DNA of 64,000 bases from a bacterium (GTDB lineage Bacteria; Spirochaetota; Leptospiria; Leptospirales; Leptonemataceae), in the NCBI GenBank assembly GCA_024742665.1, contig JANSYA010000007.1, positions 124,001 through 188,000 of the forward strand. Direction: 5' to 3'. The notes under the pieces were generated by a model. The model had not been told where the DNA came from. It ran no database searches and saw only the letters and a program-made list of their open reading frames with translations. Position 1 is the first letter of the stretch, and each line of letters opens with the position of its first letter. Below, one piece after another: positions 43,001 through 50,162 of this stretch. Position numbers and translations under genes: made by a program.

Positions 43001-45719
43001 ACTTGGGGGTTTGAAAAAATTGCAAACGCACTCCCGCGATTCGCAGGGCCCGCAGGCCGGCGTCGATCGCCGCGTCGAAACGCGCGACGTGATTGGCCGC
43101 CACTATCTTTAAGCTCAAGGCGCGAATGCGATCGTCGTCACTGCGAGCGTGGCGCAGCAGAGTTCGGAAATAACGATCGGCGAGATCGTGTTCGTGATTC
43201 AGGTAAGCGAGTTCGGCCGCTTCCAGATACAGAGTCCGGGCGATTGTGTAGATCGTTTCCCAGTGATTCTGCGGGAGCATATCCAGCGCGTCGCGCACGC
43301 TGGCGAAGGCCGTCTCGTGTGCGCCTGCGAGCCGGGCTCTACGAGTCGCCTGCAGACCGATCCGCAGAAAGATCGCGCGATCCCGGTCCTTATTGATGCA
43401 CTGACGTCCGCGCCGGAGCTGCTCGAAAATTTCAAATTCGTCGCGAAGCGCCGGGTCCGTACCGCGTCTGGATTTCGCGCGATCATTGCGCCGCTTTCCG
43501 CGCGCATACAGAGCGCTGCCGATTGCAAAGTGCAGCGCGGCGCGTTTCGCATCCTGGATCCCGGCGTACGCTGCTTCGCGGATGCGGTCGTGGGCGAAAC
43601 GATAGCGGCCATAATTTTCCAGCGCGCCCGACGCGATCGGATACCCCGACCCGGGGCCATCTTTCGGGGGCGGCGATTGCGCTCCGAGACGTACAATTAT
43701 ATTATCCTGGAGCGCTCTTGCGAGCTCTCGTTCGATGCGGGCCGCATCGAAGTCGGGTTTCGCCAGCGCGAGATCTCCGGCGAGGAATTCGGAACCAATG
43801 CAGGCGGCCGCTTCCAGCAGCGTGCGGGTTGCCGGGGGCAGGCGAACGATTTGTTTCGCCAGAAATTCCGCCCCGGCGAAACCCGGCCCCGTTCTCTGCA
43901 GCTCATCGATCTCGCAAAGCCAGCGCTCCTGTTTTTGGTCGAAGCGCAGCGTGCCCTCTTGATGGAGCGCGTGCAACTGTTGTACGAATACCAGCGCGTT
44001 GCCCCGGGAGCGCCGCAGACACTCCGCCGCGATCTCGGGTACGTTGCTTAATGTCGGGGCAGCGCGGGTTAAGATCTCCCGGGCGGCGTCGGCCGGCAGG
44101 GGACCGAGAGCGTAGCGATGATCGGGGACGACGCTGCGGATCAATCGATTCAGGGCGTCGTTTTGCGAGTCGTCCGGACTGCGAGCCGTGGCGATTACCA
44201 GCAGGTGCGGATTGCGTCCGCGTTCCAGAATCGCTTCGACCGCCCGACCCGAGGCGGGATCCAGCCAGTGAAGATCATCCAGAAACAATACCAGCGGCCG
44301 CTCCGGCGTCGCAAAGCAATCCGTCAGGCCCAGCATGGCCAGTTGCAATCGGTGTTCGCGTTCGGCCGGCGAAACGCGCTTCGCCGCCGGCCATTGCTGC
44401 TTGCGAAATTCCGGAGACTCCTGTTGCAACAAAGGCGCGGCTTCCGGAATGCCGGCCAGCAGGGTCAGTCCGTCTCCGGGTAGAACGGCCAGGCGTTCGC
44501 GCCAGCGAGAGAACTCCGCCAGGTTTAGATGCAAAATCCCCCGGACCAGCTCGCGTAAAATCTGGTTCAATGCCTCATAAGGCGTCCTTCGCGAATGTGT
44601 CTGACGACCGCCGGCCGTGCGAATTTCAGGATGTTCGGTCTGAATAAGGTTTCGCAGCGCGTTAATGAACGCGGATTTTCCCGAGCCCGCTTCGCCTGTG
44701 ATCAAGACCAGGCGGCTCCGGGAAACAAGCAGAGCATCGCCGCGATTCTCTGCATCGGCTGCATTCGCTTTCGACAGCGACGTACGAGCGAATTGCGAAA
44801 CGATTTTACGTAGCCCTTCGAATTCTGTTTCGCGGCCGAATACTCCCTCCGGGATGCGAAAGACAGCCTCGCGATCATAACGGCCGGCGACGACCGCCGG
44901 CGCATCGTTTGCAATCGGCGCTTCGCAGGCGTCGAGATCGCGTAAAATTCCGTACGACGTTTCGTAGCGTTCTTCCGGATGCTTTGCCAGCAAGCGTTGT
45001 GTGATTGCGATGAGCATGGCCGGCAGGTCCGCGCGAAACTGATCAAGGGGTGAGGGCGTTTCAGTTAGATGAGCATGCAGAGTTCCCGCCGCATCGCCCG
45101 CCGCGAAAGGCGGATGTCCCGTCGCCATTTCGAAGATCAACAGGCCCAGGCCGTAGTAGTCGCAGCGGTAGTCGGCCGGGCGCGCTACGCGTTCCGTACG
45201 CTCCGGTGCGAGATACCGCGGGTCGCCGGCCGCCGCGCCGAAACCGACCAGGCCGCAGATTCTGTTTTTGGCTTCGCCGTCGGAGAGGTACCAGACCGTT
45301 TCGGGTCTTAAGTTTCCATGAAACAATCTTTGCTGGTGCAGCGGCTCTAATGCGTGCAATACGTCGCGGGCGGTCTGGATGATCTCCGCGGCGCTAAAGC
45401 GGCCGGCTTCGGGATTGTGAACGCGTTCTGAGATTCGTTCCGATAGGGCGCTGGTCCGACGGTCGGATCGCAGCAGAAAAGGCCGGCCCTCCCGGGTTTC
45501 GAGAGCGAGGGGGTGCAAACCGTGGTCCGGATCGTAGATTTGCGCCGCGATTTCGAACTCGTGTCGGAGTAGATTAAAATGGGCCTGGCTCGTCTGCGGA
45601 TCCCGCGCCGTCGTGTACAGCAGCAGCCGCCCGTCGCGGCGTCGGCGGGCCCGGCAGGTAATCGTAAAGGCGTCCTGCGCCAGCATCCCCGGTTGTTCGT
45701 AATCGGGATGGATGATCAT
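40074..45719 (-). CDS. Giant pseudokinase-ATPase-GAF-histidine kinase sensor
   Basis: The 1881-residue protein joins several parts. The N-terminal Ser/Thr kinase-like fold (about 1-265) has LFHGNLRPETVW in place of HRDxKxxN, VGFG for DFG and no VAIK lysine, so it should be catalytically dead. A predicted AAA/STAND-type ATPase follows (about 290-560; GEAGSGKSAF Walker A, LVLFLDDLHWLDPASG Walker B), then a long helical TPR-like region (about 700-1290). A GAF domain (about 1330-1490) precedes a histidine kinase with EIVHDIHNHAHLI phospho-acceptor region and LNLAKNAGEAMPDGG, DTGTGIRP and GSGLGLAVADRVV ATP-binding boxes. This is the 'multi-sensor multi-kinase' architecture. The response regulator at 39376 is the likely target. 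Confidence 0.88.
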   Translation of the reverse strand: MIIHPDYEQPGMLAQDAFTITCRARRRRDGRLLLYTTARDPQTSQAHFNLLRHEFEIAAQIYDPDHGLHPLALETREGRPFLLRSDRRTSALSERISERVHNPEAGRFSAAEIIQTARDVLHALEPLHQQRLFHGNLRPETVWYLSDGEAKNRICGLVGFGAAAGDPRYLAPERTERVARPADYRCDYYGLGLLIFEMATGHPPFAAGDAAGTLHAHLTETPSPLDQFRADLPAMLIAITQRLLAKHPEERYETSYGILRDLDACEAPIANDAPAVVAGRYDREAVFRIPEGVFGRETEFEGLRKIVSQFARTSLSKANAADAENRGDALLVSRSRLVLITGEAGSGKSAFINALRNLIQTEHPEIRTAGGRQTHSRRTPYEALNQILRELVRGILHLNLAEFSRWRERLAVLPGDGLTLLAGIPEAAPLLQQESPEFRKQQWPAAKRVSPAEREHRLQLAMLGLTDCFATPERPLVLFLDDLHWLDPASGRAVEAILERGRNPHLLVIATARSPDDSQNDALNRLIRSVVPDHRYALGPLPADAAREILTRAAPTLSNVPEIAAECLRRSRGNALVFVQQLHALHQEGTLRFDQKQERWLCEIDELQRTGPGFAGAEFLAKQIVRLPPATRTLLEAAACIGSEFLAGDLALAKPDFDAARIERELARALQDNIIVRLGAQSPPPKDGPGSGYPIASGALENYGRYRFAHDRIREAAYAGIQDAKRAALHFAIGSALYARGKRRNDRAKSRRGTDPALRDEFEIFEQLRRGRQCINKDRDRAIFLRIGLQATRRARLAGAHETAFASVRDALDMLPQNHWETIYTIARTLYLEAAELAYLNHEHDLADRYFRTLLRHARSDDDRIRALSLKIVAANHVARFDAAIDAGLRALRIAGVRLQFFQTPKLIGALLSMRWRLRGAPITRLARLPFQNETRTRRILELCMHLIPPAFLANRNLAILCGLKMLSIALKFGNSPVAYSAYGMYAAILSLVWKDYRGAYRFGRLSLELCERENNPAFHANALFGAGVFTSYWGEALDASREMFERGLRESLRCSDLVYAAYNARVLIGVWIMGGTPLPVFADGLRRLRELSYKIQDPDLNLLIRIAETRLQALRETGDLSAKTIAEFSDKLNTEPARGYHALFFLESACILNADDVARTQPLTRALAKLDEFLTSGFYFADALLFRGLILARQIKSSFWNRRRLRRIIKQLKKFSLVSPVNFLHRVEWLSAEVARLEDRVTEAAELYDRAAETAQANSFAHHAAAIAECAGRFHFARKKMPQARARLRAACDGFRNWGAEAKARKIAAEFSGWFGEGETIWADSAISNPEHIARLDLETVLGAARSILGEIRLVPLLERLMPEVLRSSGADRVALLFESDGELRLEALASADSLRLLPGLPIARMSERSIAADDEVPLDLLRFVSRSQRVALAGAASADYNFDGDTYFKRRRPAAAMALPLIYQGRSRGVLYLENMITRESFNEKRVALLTVLSGQIASAIENARLYRDTEILGATVGRLLDATRAISRTRTPVEAALTAVDFAREFLNDPLSGHCIYLRQSPRDGWLKIDSRADEDLILSAADFQAEVGGIAQGAASVEFQTEPQATAWIAVRVADQLAAMLRLDLRAAREGSRQREQEALEGMAASLALSLDLLGRKDREKLAIVGELASEIVHDIHNHAHLIERGRELAAAGQPEYFDLIREETQQLFGMSRDILDFAGERMLLNRRDVELENFADEVRRKLALFFKGREIMIELNLHGTGRVALDRERMLRAILNLAKNAGEAMPDGGEFHVAIYTEDELLYIACRDTGTGIRPELQANLFQAFVTHGKSGGSGLGLAVADRVVRAHGGGIQLESEPGQGSCFRLVIPRQAPPEL

Positions 45720-46872
45720 GCTCGACTTTCAAAAGCTGAGGCGGGCGACGGCCGGCAATATAACCCAGATACGCCTTTGCACTGCAGACGCAGCGATCGT
45801 CGGTCGCTTTTTGTCCGTCGCTCCCTAATGTCAATTTAACGTGATTTAGCGTGCGCCACAAAATCGGCGCCGTCGCTTTCGGCGTCTCCAGTTCCGGAAT
45901 CTCCAGTCCGTACGGGCCAATCCATCCGGCCAGCGCCGCCGCCTTCTTCGGGCAGCAAAGCCCCCGATCGACGAGAGTCTGCAGGAAACCCGGCCAGCGG
46001 TCAATTTCTGCCTGCGGAAATGAAATTTCGATTCCGAGGTTCGGATATAGCGTTTCTGACAGGTCAAGGTCAACTAAAGTTTGGGTCAGATATGGTTTAT
46101 ATTCATGCAAAAATGTACGCAATCGAGCGAAATCACCCGGCCAGCCGATCCGCTCCAGATATTCCGGCAGATCCTGCGCGGCCAGATTTTCGATGACAAT
46201 GCGCACCGCCTGGATCTTGCGCGGCAGCATCACCCCGGCATGTTTGATCCGCGCGCCGGGATAGGATCCGAGAGCGGCCTCGCAGCGCAGATAATTCGCG
46301 GCGATCGCGTCGGTCGTTTCCGATTCGCCGAGCAAGAGATCGAGAGCGCGCTGCGTGCGGAGAGCGGAGGTGTCGGTAGCATCGGAATTCGCGGTGTTCG
46401 GTTCTTGCGGGACGGGAGGTGCATAGATCAGGCTCGGGGCCGGCGAAGTTGGATGCGCGTCCGCTTCGTCGGCGTGATCGAATTCCAGCCATAGATGCGT
46501 GATGTCGTGGAGCGGCGAATTGGATTGCCGCCAGTCATCGCAGAATTGGCACACGCGTTGCCAGGCGTGGGATGAGACGATCGCGCGGTCGGCGATGTTT
46601 TCGCACGCAGCGCTGTGCTCGTCCGGCGGATTTAGAATCGTAGCGAACGCGTCGCGACTCTGTGGATCCGCGCTGACGGCCGCGAAGCTGTCGACCTGGC
46701 TGGCGGAAGGAGCGCCGTCCCCCAGCCGGATCTCGAAGCCTGCCGCGACCGTGGAGTAGTCGGGCAGGGTTTCGTGCGCCGTTCGGATTCGCGCGAGCTG
46801 TTCGTCGGGGATTAGCTCGTGTGGGATGTACGGCGTGACGCGGTTGAGGATGTGATGGGGGAGTGGGCGCAT
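45574..46872 (-). CDS. Hypothetical protein, 432 aa, overlapping the giant kinase gene
   Basis: I do not recognise the family. The body (residues about 1-375) has helical and aromatic segments such as YLRCEAALGSYPGARIKHAGVMLPRKIQAV and LQTLVDRGLCCPKKAAALAGW. It ends in AKAYLGYIAG, which looks like a natural C-terminus. The final ~50 residues come from a frame that overlaps the start of the kinase by 146 bp and read like out-of-frame kinase DNA, so the native stop may have been lost. It sits 10 bp after the 216-residue gene, in a probable three-gene unit with it and the CxxCH protein. Confidence 0.6.
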   Translation of the reverse strand: MRPLPHHILNRVTPYIPHELIPDEQLARIRTAHETLPDYSTVAAGFEIRLGDGAPSASQVDSFAAVSADPQSRDAFATILNPPDEHSAACENIADRAIVSSHAWQRVCQFCDDWRQSNSPLHDITHLWLEFDHADEADAHPTSPAPSLIYAPPVPQEPNTANSDATDTSALRTQRALDLLLGESETTDAIAANYLRCEAALGSYPGARIKHAGVMLPRKIQAVRIVIENLAAQDLPEYLERIGWPGDFARLRTFLHEYKPYLTQTLVDLDLSETLYPNLGIEISFPQAEIDRWPGFLQTLVDRGLCCPKKAAALAGWIGPYGLEIPELETPKATAPILWRTLNHVKLTLGSDGQKATDDRCVCSAKAYLGYIAGRRPPQLLKVEHDHPSRLRTTGDAGAGRLYDYLPGPPTPRRAAAAVHDGAGSADEPGPF

Positions 46873-46882
46873 GGATGGGGGG

Positions 46883-47533
46883 TTACCAGAGGGCTTCGTA
46901 GAGGGCTTCTAAGCCTTCGTCTATTAGGTAGGCGTGTCGGTCGACCTTCATGTCTGCCATCTGTTGTGCAGCTTCGGTTACAGCCGGGTCATCCAAACCT
47001 ATTTGTGTACGAAAAAATTGCTCGAGTTGGCTGGTCATTTGAGGTTTATCCACTGCGGTGGTTAGAATCCTGCGAGTTTCGTTAAACAGGCCGGAGTCGT
47101 TCAAAAGTTCTTGAAAGAGTCGCGAAATCTTATTTTTCTCTTGATAGACGGGAGTTTGTGAGTTGGTGTTGCTGTCCGCCTGTTCATAGGATAAGGCGTT
47201 CCAGAGCACATATCCGAATGTTAATGTTGTTTGAATTCTAAAAACCGCCAATCTGGATCCTTTGAAGTGTGATGAAACAGAAAGCTCCATCAAGCGTTCC
47301 TCGACAAGACCAGGAGTGTAATTCGAATCCTGAATTAAGTGTGTCCCAATAAAAGTCCAGAGTTCGCTTCGATAAGTGGCTTCGTTAAGCTCTGGCGTCT
47401 CGAGTCGCTGGCTCAGGTTTTTGAATTTGGTTATCAGGGACTGGTTTGCGGTCGAATCTTCTGTTAGCATTCGTTGAATTGCTATTAGAGTGGGGTTTGT
47501 AAATTGGGGTTGTTTTCCTGTTCGGGTGCTCAT
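46883..47533 (-). CDS. Hypothetical helical protein, 216 aa
   Basis: No family recognised. It is a soluble, mostly helical, polar protein with a Thr/Ser/Asn-rich composition unlike its neighbours. One hydrophobic segment (TTLTFGYVLWNAL) is too short for a reliable membrane helix. The C-terminus (DRHAYLIDEGLEALYEALW) is acidic and aromatic. The coding DNA is visibly more AT-rich than the regions on either side, as is the next gene upstream. It lies between the 432-residue gene and the CxxCH protein on the same strand and may act with them. Confidence 0.6.
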   Translation of the reverse strand: MSTRTGKQPQFTNPTLIAIQRMLTEDSTANQSLITKFKNLSQRLETPELNEATYRSELWTFIGTHLIQDSNYTPGLVEERLMELSVSSHFKGSRLAVFRIQTTLTFGYVLWNALSYEQADSNTNSQTPVYQEKNKISRLFQELLNDSGLFNETRRILTTAVDKPQMTSQLEQFFRTQIGLDDPAVTEAAQQMADMKVDRHAYLIDEGLEALYEALW

Positions 47534-47564
47534 TTTATCCTCTCCTTGTAATACTTAGTAGTGC

Positions 47565-49262
47565 TTAATATTTTCGTGTGGCGTTCTGTAAGCCTATAAT
47601 GCGATCGTATTGAAGGGGTGTCTTTGGATCGCACGAGCTTGCGATACGCTCATGGCAACCTTCGCACCCCCCGTCATCCCTCTGGCGAAAAGTCTCAATT
47701 GCGGGGTTCGTAACCCGAAAAGGTTGCAGAGATAGTCTATTTCGCCCCCGTCTGAGTCGAGCCAGTGTCCATTGCGCATCTATTAGGCGATAGTATTCCC
47801 AGACTGAGGCTCTCGTCTTCTGGTTCGCGTCTAACCGTAGATGGACACATAAGGGATCTTTCGCGGTTTTAATATCGTCGCAGATCGTTTGCTCACTCGT
47901 GACCTGAGTGAGTTTGCAATCCGCGATTTTCTCGGTATTGGCCTCGCATATTTTTTTGCAATTAGTGAGAGGCTGACGGCATTCAAGCTTGCAGCGGTTA
48001 ATACAATTTGGATCATAAAAAGTGAATTGATTCTCGTACTCGAAATCAGTCTTGGAGGCGGCGCCTGGAGATGTCGGCACACAAGCGTATTTTTGTTTGC
48101 ACGTGTAGTCGTCGGAAAAACATACTTGGCGTTTCTTTTCGGGGATGAACTTTTCTGTGCATAACATAGGATGTTCATCAATGGGCGCGTTTTGTACGTG
48201 CTCAAATGTAGCCCAAACCCATTGAGGCTTTTTGTACGTTGAATGCTCAATGAGAACTTTGAGGCCAATGTGCAGGCCCACAAGTCCGACGGTCACTTTT
48301 TTTCCCGGGAGCAGATCCACGACCGAATTCGAAACGGAGAAGAATTGCTTATCCTCTATCTCTTGTGAATTTAGTATTTTCCAGGCGGACTTGACGAAGA
48401 TGGCTCCGCGCTTTGCTCCGAGTCTTTCAGGCCCGAATCCGTGAACGCCAAAAGGAAAACTTAGTTCGCTGTATTTAGTTGAAAATAGTTTCTGGCCGAT
48501 CGCATTGTACAGGTGCTCAGAGCGAATGTATTCGAAGGCTGTATGATTTAGTTGCGTTTTGTACAGAAGGGGCTGCATTTCCTGGTCATAGACGTTTGGA
48601 CTTTCCGTATTGGTGCATGTATCAGGTACGGGCTCTGTTTGAGATACAAAATGTGGGTTGACCTTCCAGGATGCTCCGGGTGGCGGAAAGGCTAGGCCGT
48701 CGCTTAATTCTTGGTGCAAACCCAGAAGTTCGTGGAAGGTATTCGTATTAGACTTAGCTTCGAGGGTATCCCAATGCGGTTCTTCGCCGTCTGGATCGAT
48801 GATTTGATTCAGGTCTGGCCAGGTCAGCCAAACAGGAATTGCTTCGTCATTTTCGCCGGGGCTGGCATGCCAATTTGGTATCCCTCGTTGGTTGGGTTGT
48901 GCAGGCCAGGTCAGGGCACTAAATGTCATATTTGCGAAATTCGCTCGATAGTTCTTCGGGCTAAATCCCTGTGGCGCTCCCGGAAAGACCGGCCTCAGTG
49001 ATTTTCCATCCCGGTATCGATCCGGCATTCGTTCTAAACAGTTCATTGTCAGCTGCTCGCGAAGACATGCAAGCCGAGGTCCTGAGAGCGTCTCAATATG
49101 GAGCGCAGCTGAAGCCACATCGGCAAGCTCGGCAAGTTCGCTCTTCTGGTCTTGACCTCCTGTAAAATATTTGTGCAATCCAATTGCCGCGATACCTGCG
49201 ACGATAATCATCCCCGCCGTGATCATGATTATCCATCTCCGTCCGTTCTTCATACCCAACAT
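47565..49262 (-). CDS. Exported cytochrome c-like protein with single CxxCH motif
   Basis: From ATG 49262 (GGAGG 5 bp upstream) the 565-residue protein starts with a membrane/signal segment (IIMITAGMIIVAGIAAIGL). The mature part is Cys-rich (several CxxxC-type pairs near 400-470) with Trp-rich segments. It has a PQWVWATFEHVQNAP block that I associate with exported cytochrome-like proteins. Near the C-terminus GGCEGCHERIA supplies a CxxCH haem-c motif. A role in periplasmic electron transfer is likely, but substrate unknown. Composition is AT-rich relative to the rest. Two further unknown genes follow closely on the same strand. Confidence 0.6.
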   Translation of the reverse strand: MLGMKNGRRWIIMITAGMIIVAGIAAIGLHKYFTGGQDQKSELAELADVASAALHIETLSGPRLACLREQLTMNCLERMPDRYRDGKSLRPVFPGAPQGFSPKNYRANFANMTFSALTWPAQPNQRGIPNWHASPGENDEAIPVWLTWPDLNQIIDPDGEEPHWDTLEAKSNTNTFHELLGLHQELSDGLAFPPPGASWKVNPHFVSQTEPVPDTCTNTESPNVYDQEMQPLLYKTQLNHTAFEYIRSEHLYNAIGQKLFSTKYSELSFPFGVHGFGPERLGAKRGAIFVKSAWKILNSQEIEDKQFFSVSNSVVDLLPGKKVTVGLVGLHIGLKVLIEHSTYKKPQWVWATFEHVQNAPIDEHPMLCTEKFIPEKKRQVCFSDDYTCKQKYACVPTSPGAASKTDFEYENQFTFYDPNCINRCKLECRQPLTNCKKICEANTEKIADCKLTQVTSEQTICDDIKTAKDPLCVHLRLDANQKTRASVWEYYRLIDAQWTLARLRRGRNRLSLQPFRVTNPAIETFRQRDDGGCEGCHERIASSCDPKTPLQYDRIIGLQNATRKY

Positions 49263-49515
49263 CCTACCCTCCCCACCACACTCCCGCAACCCGCGCCACC
49301 ACGCACGCCCCGCCGGCACCTCCGTGCCTCCACGGACGCATCCGTTAAAATTCAGTTAGCGCAATCTAATGCGTGCTGATTCCGATCATTGCGCTTCGTT
49401 TCCGTGGCTTCGCGGATGGCGCGGGTGCCGGTTCTAACATATTCTGATGGGAACTCAAGAGGATGTTGCGAGCTTCCCGTGAAAATTCGAAAAACATTCC
49501 GCCAGCGGTGTCCTG
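49263..49515. other. Intergenic region upstream of the CxxCH protein
   Basis: About 250 bp that should hold the promoter of the CxxCH gene. It is C-rich and pyrimidine-biased on the plus strand (for example ACCCTCCCCACCACACTCCC near 49266). No further gene or clear operator is seen. Confidence 0.3.
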
Positions 49516-50055
49516 GTGTTGTTTCAGTGTAAGTTAAGGTCTCCGACTGCCGGTGAGCGCGCTCTGCTGTATTCCTGCCTGCCGGTGTATGGGCTGGAGA
49601 TTTCCCTGGCGACCGTCAGAATAGCCCGGCAATGCTATTCACTGCGGCCGGCGGCCTCGATCCTGGTATCCCCGGGCAGAATTCGAGTGCCTGTGTGGGC
49701 CCATCGTCTGAATTACGCCGCCCCCGGTGTTCCGGTTTATTCGAAGGCCTTAGTGGTTCAGGCGCTCTTCCTGGCGGCGCATGCCGGACGGTCCGCGGAG
49801 CAGACAGGCCCTTCGAGGCGGTTCGCAAAGCGATTCTTTCAAATATGTCGCCAGAGATTGGTCCCCTGGCGCGTGCGTCTGTCGTTGACTTTCAAAAAGA
49901 TGCAGCTACGCCCGGATTCTGGATTCGCCGACTACAACCTGGTAGAACAGTCCCAAATCATCCGCGACTACACCCACGCCCGCCTGACTCTGCGCGATTG
50001 CCGCGCATACGAGCGCCTGATCTTCGGCGACGACTCTAAAAATTCAGTACGATGA
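49516..50055 (+). CDS. Doubtful hypothetical protein, 179 aa
   Basis: An open frame with no family resemblance. The first half is basic with scattered Cys and no clear signal. The second half (KKMQLRPDSGFADYNLVEQS, then RAYERLIFGDDSKN) looks more protein-like. It ends about 100 bp before the 951-residue lipoprotein gene. It may be real but unrecognised, or a remnant. The overlapping minus-strand frame (to 51608) is a shadow of the lipoprotein gene. Confidence 0.3.
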   Translation: MLFQCKLRSPTAGERALLYSCLPVYGLEISLATVRIARQCYSLRPAASILVSPGRIRVPVWAHRLNYAAPGVPVYSKALVVQALFLAAHAGRSAEQTGPSRRFAKRFFQICRQRLVPWRVRLSLTFKKMQLRPDSGFADYNLVEQSQIIRDYTHARLTLRDCRAYERLIFGDDSKNSVR

Positions 50056-50162
50056 CCGTGCCTCTGCCCACGCTTGATTGGGATCTCCGGGGCCGCACGG
50101 ATAGCGCTGCGTCCGGGGGCGGGGTAGATTCCTCCACATAAATCTTTGCGGAGGAAAATAAA

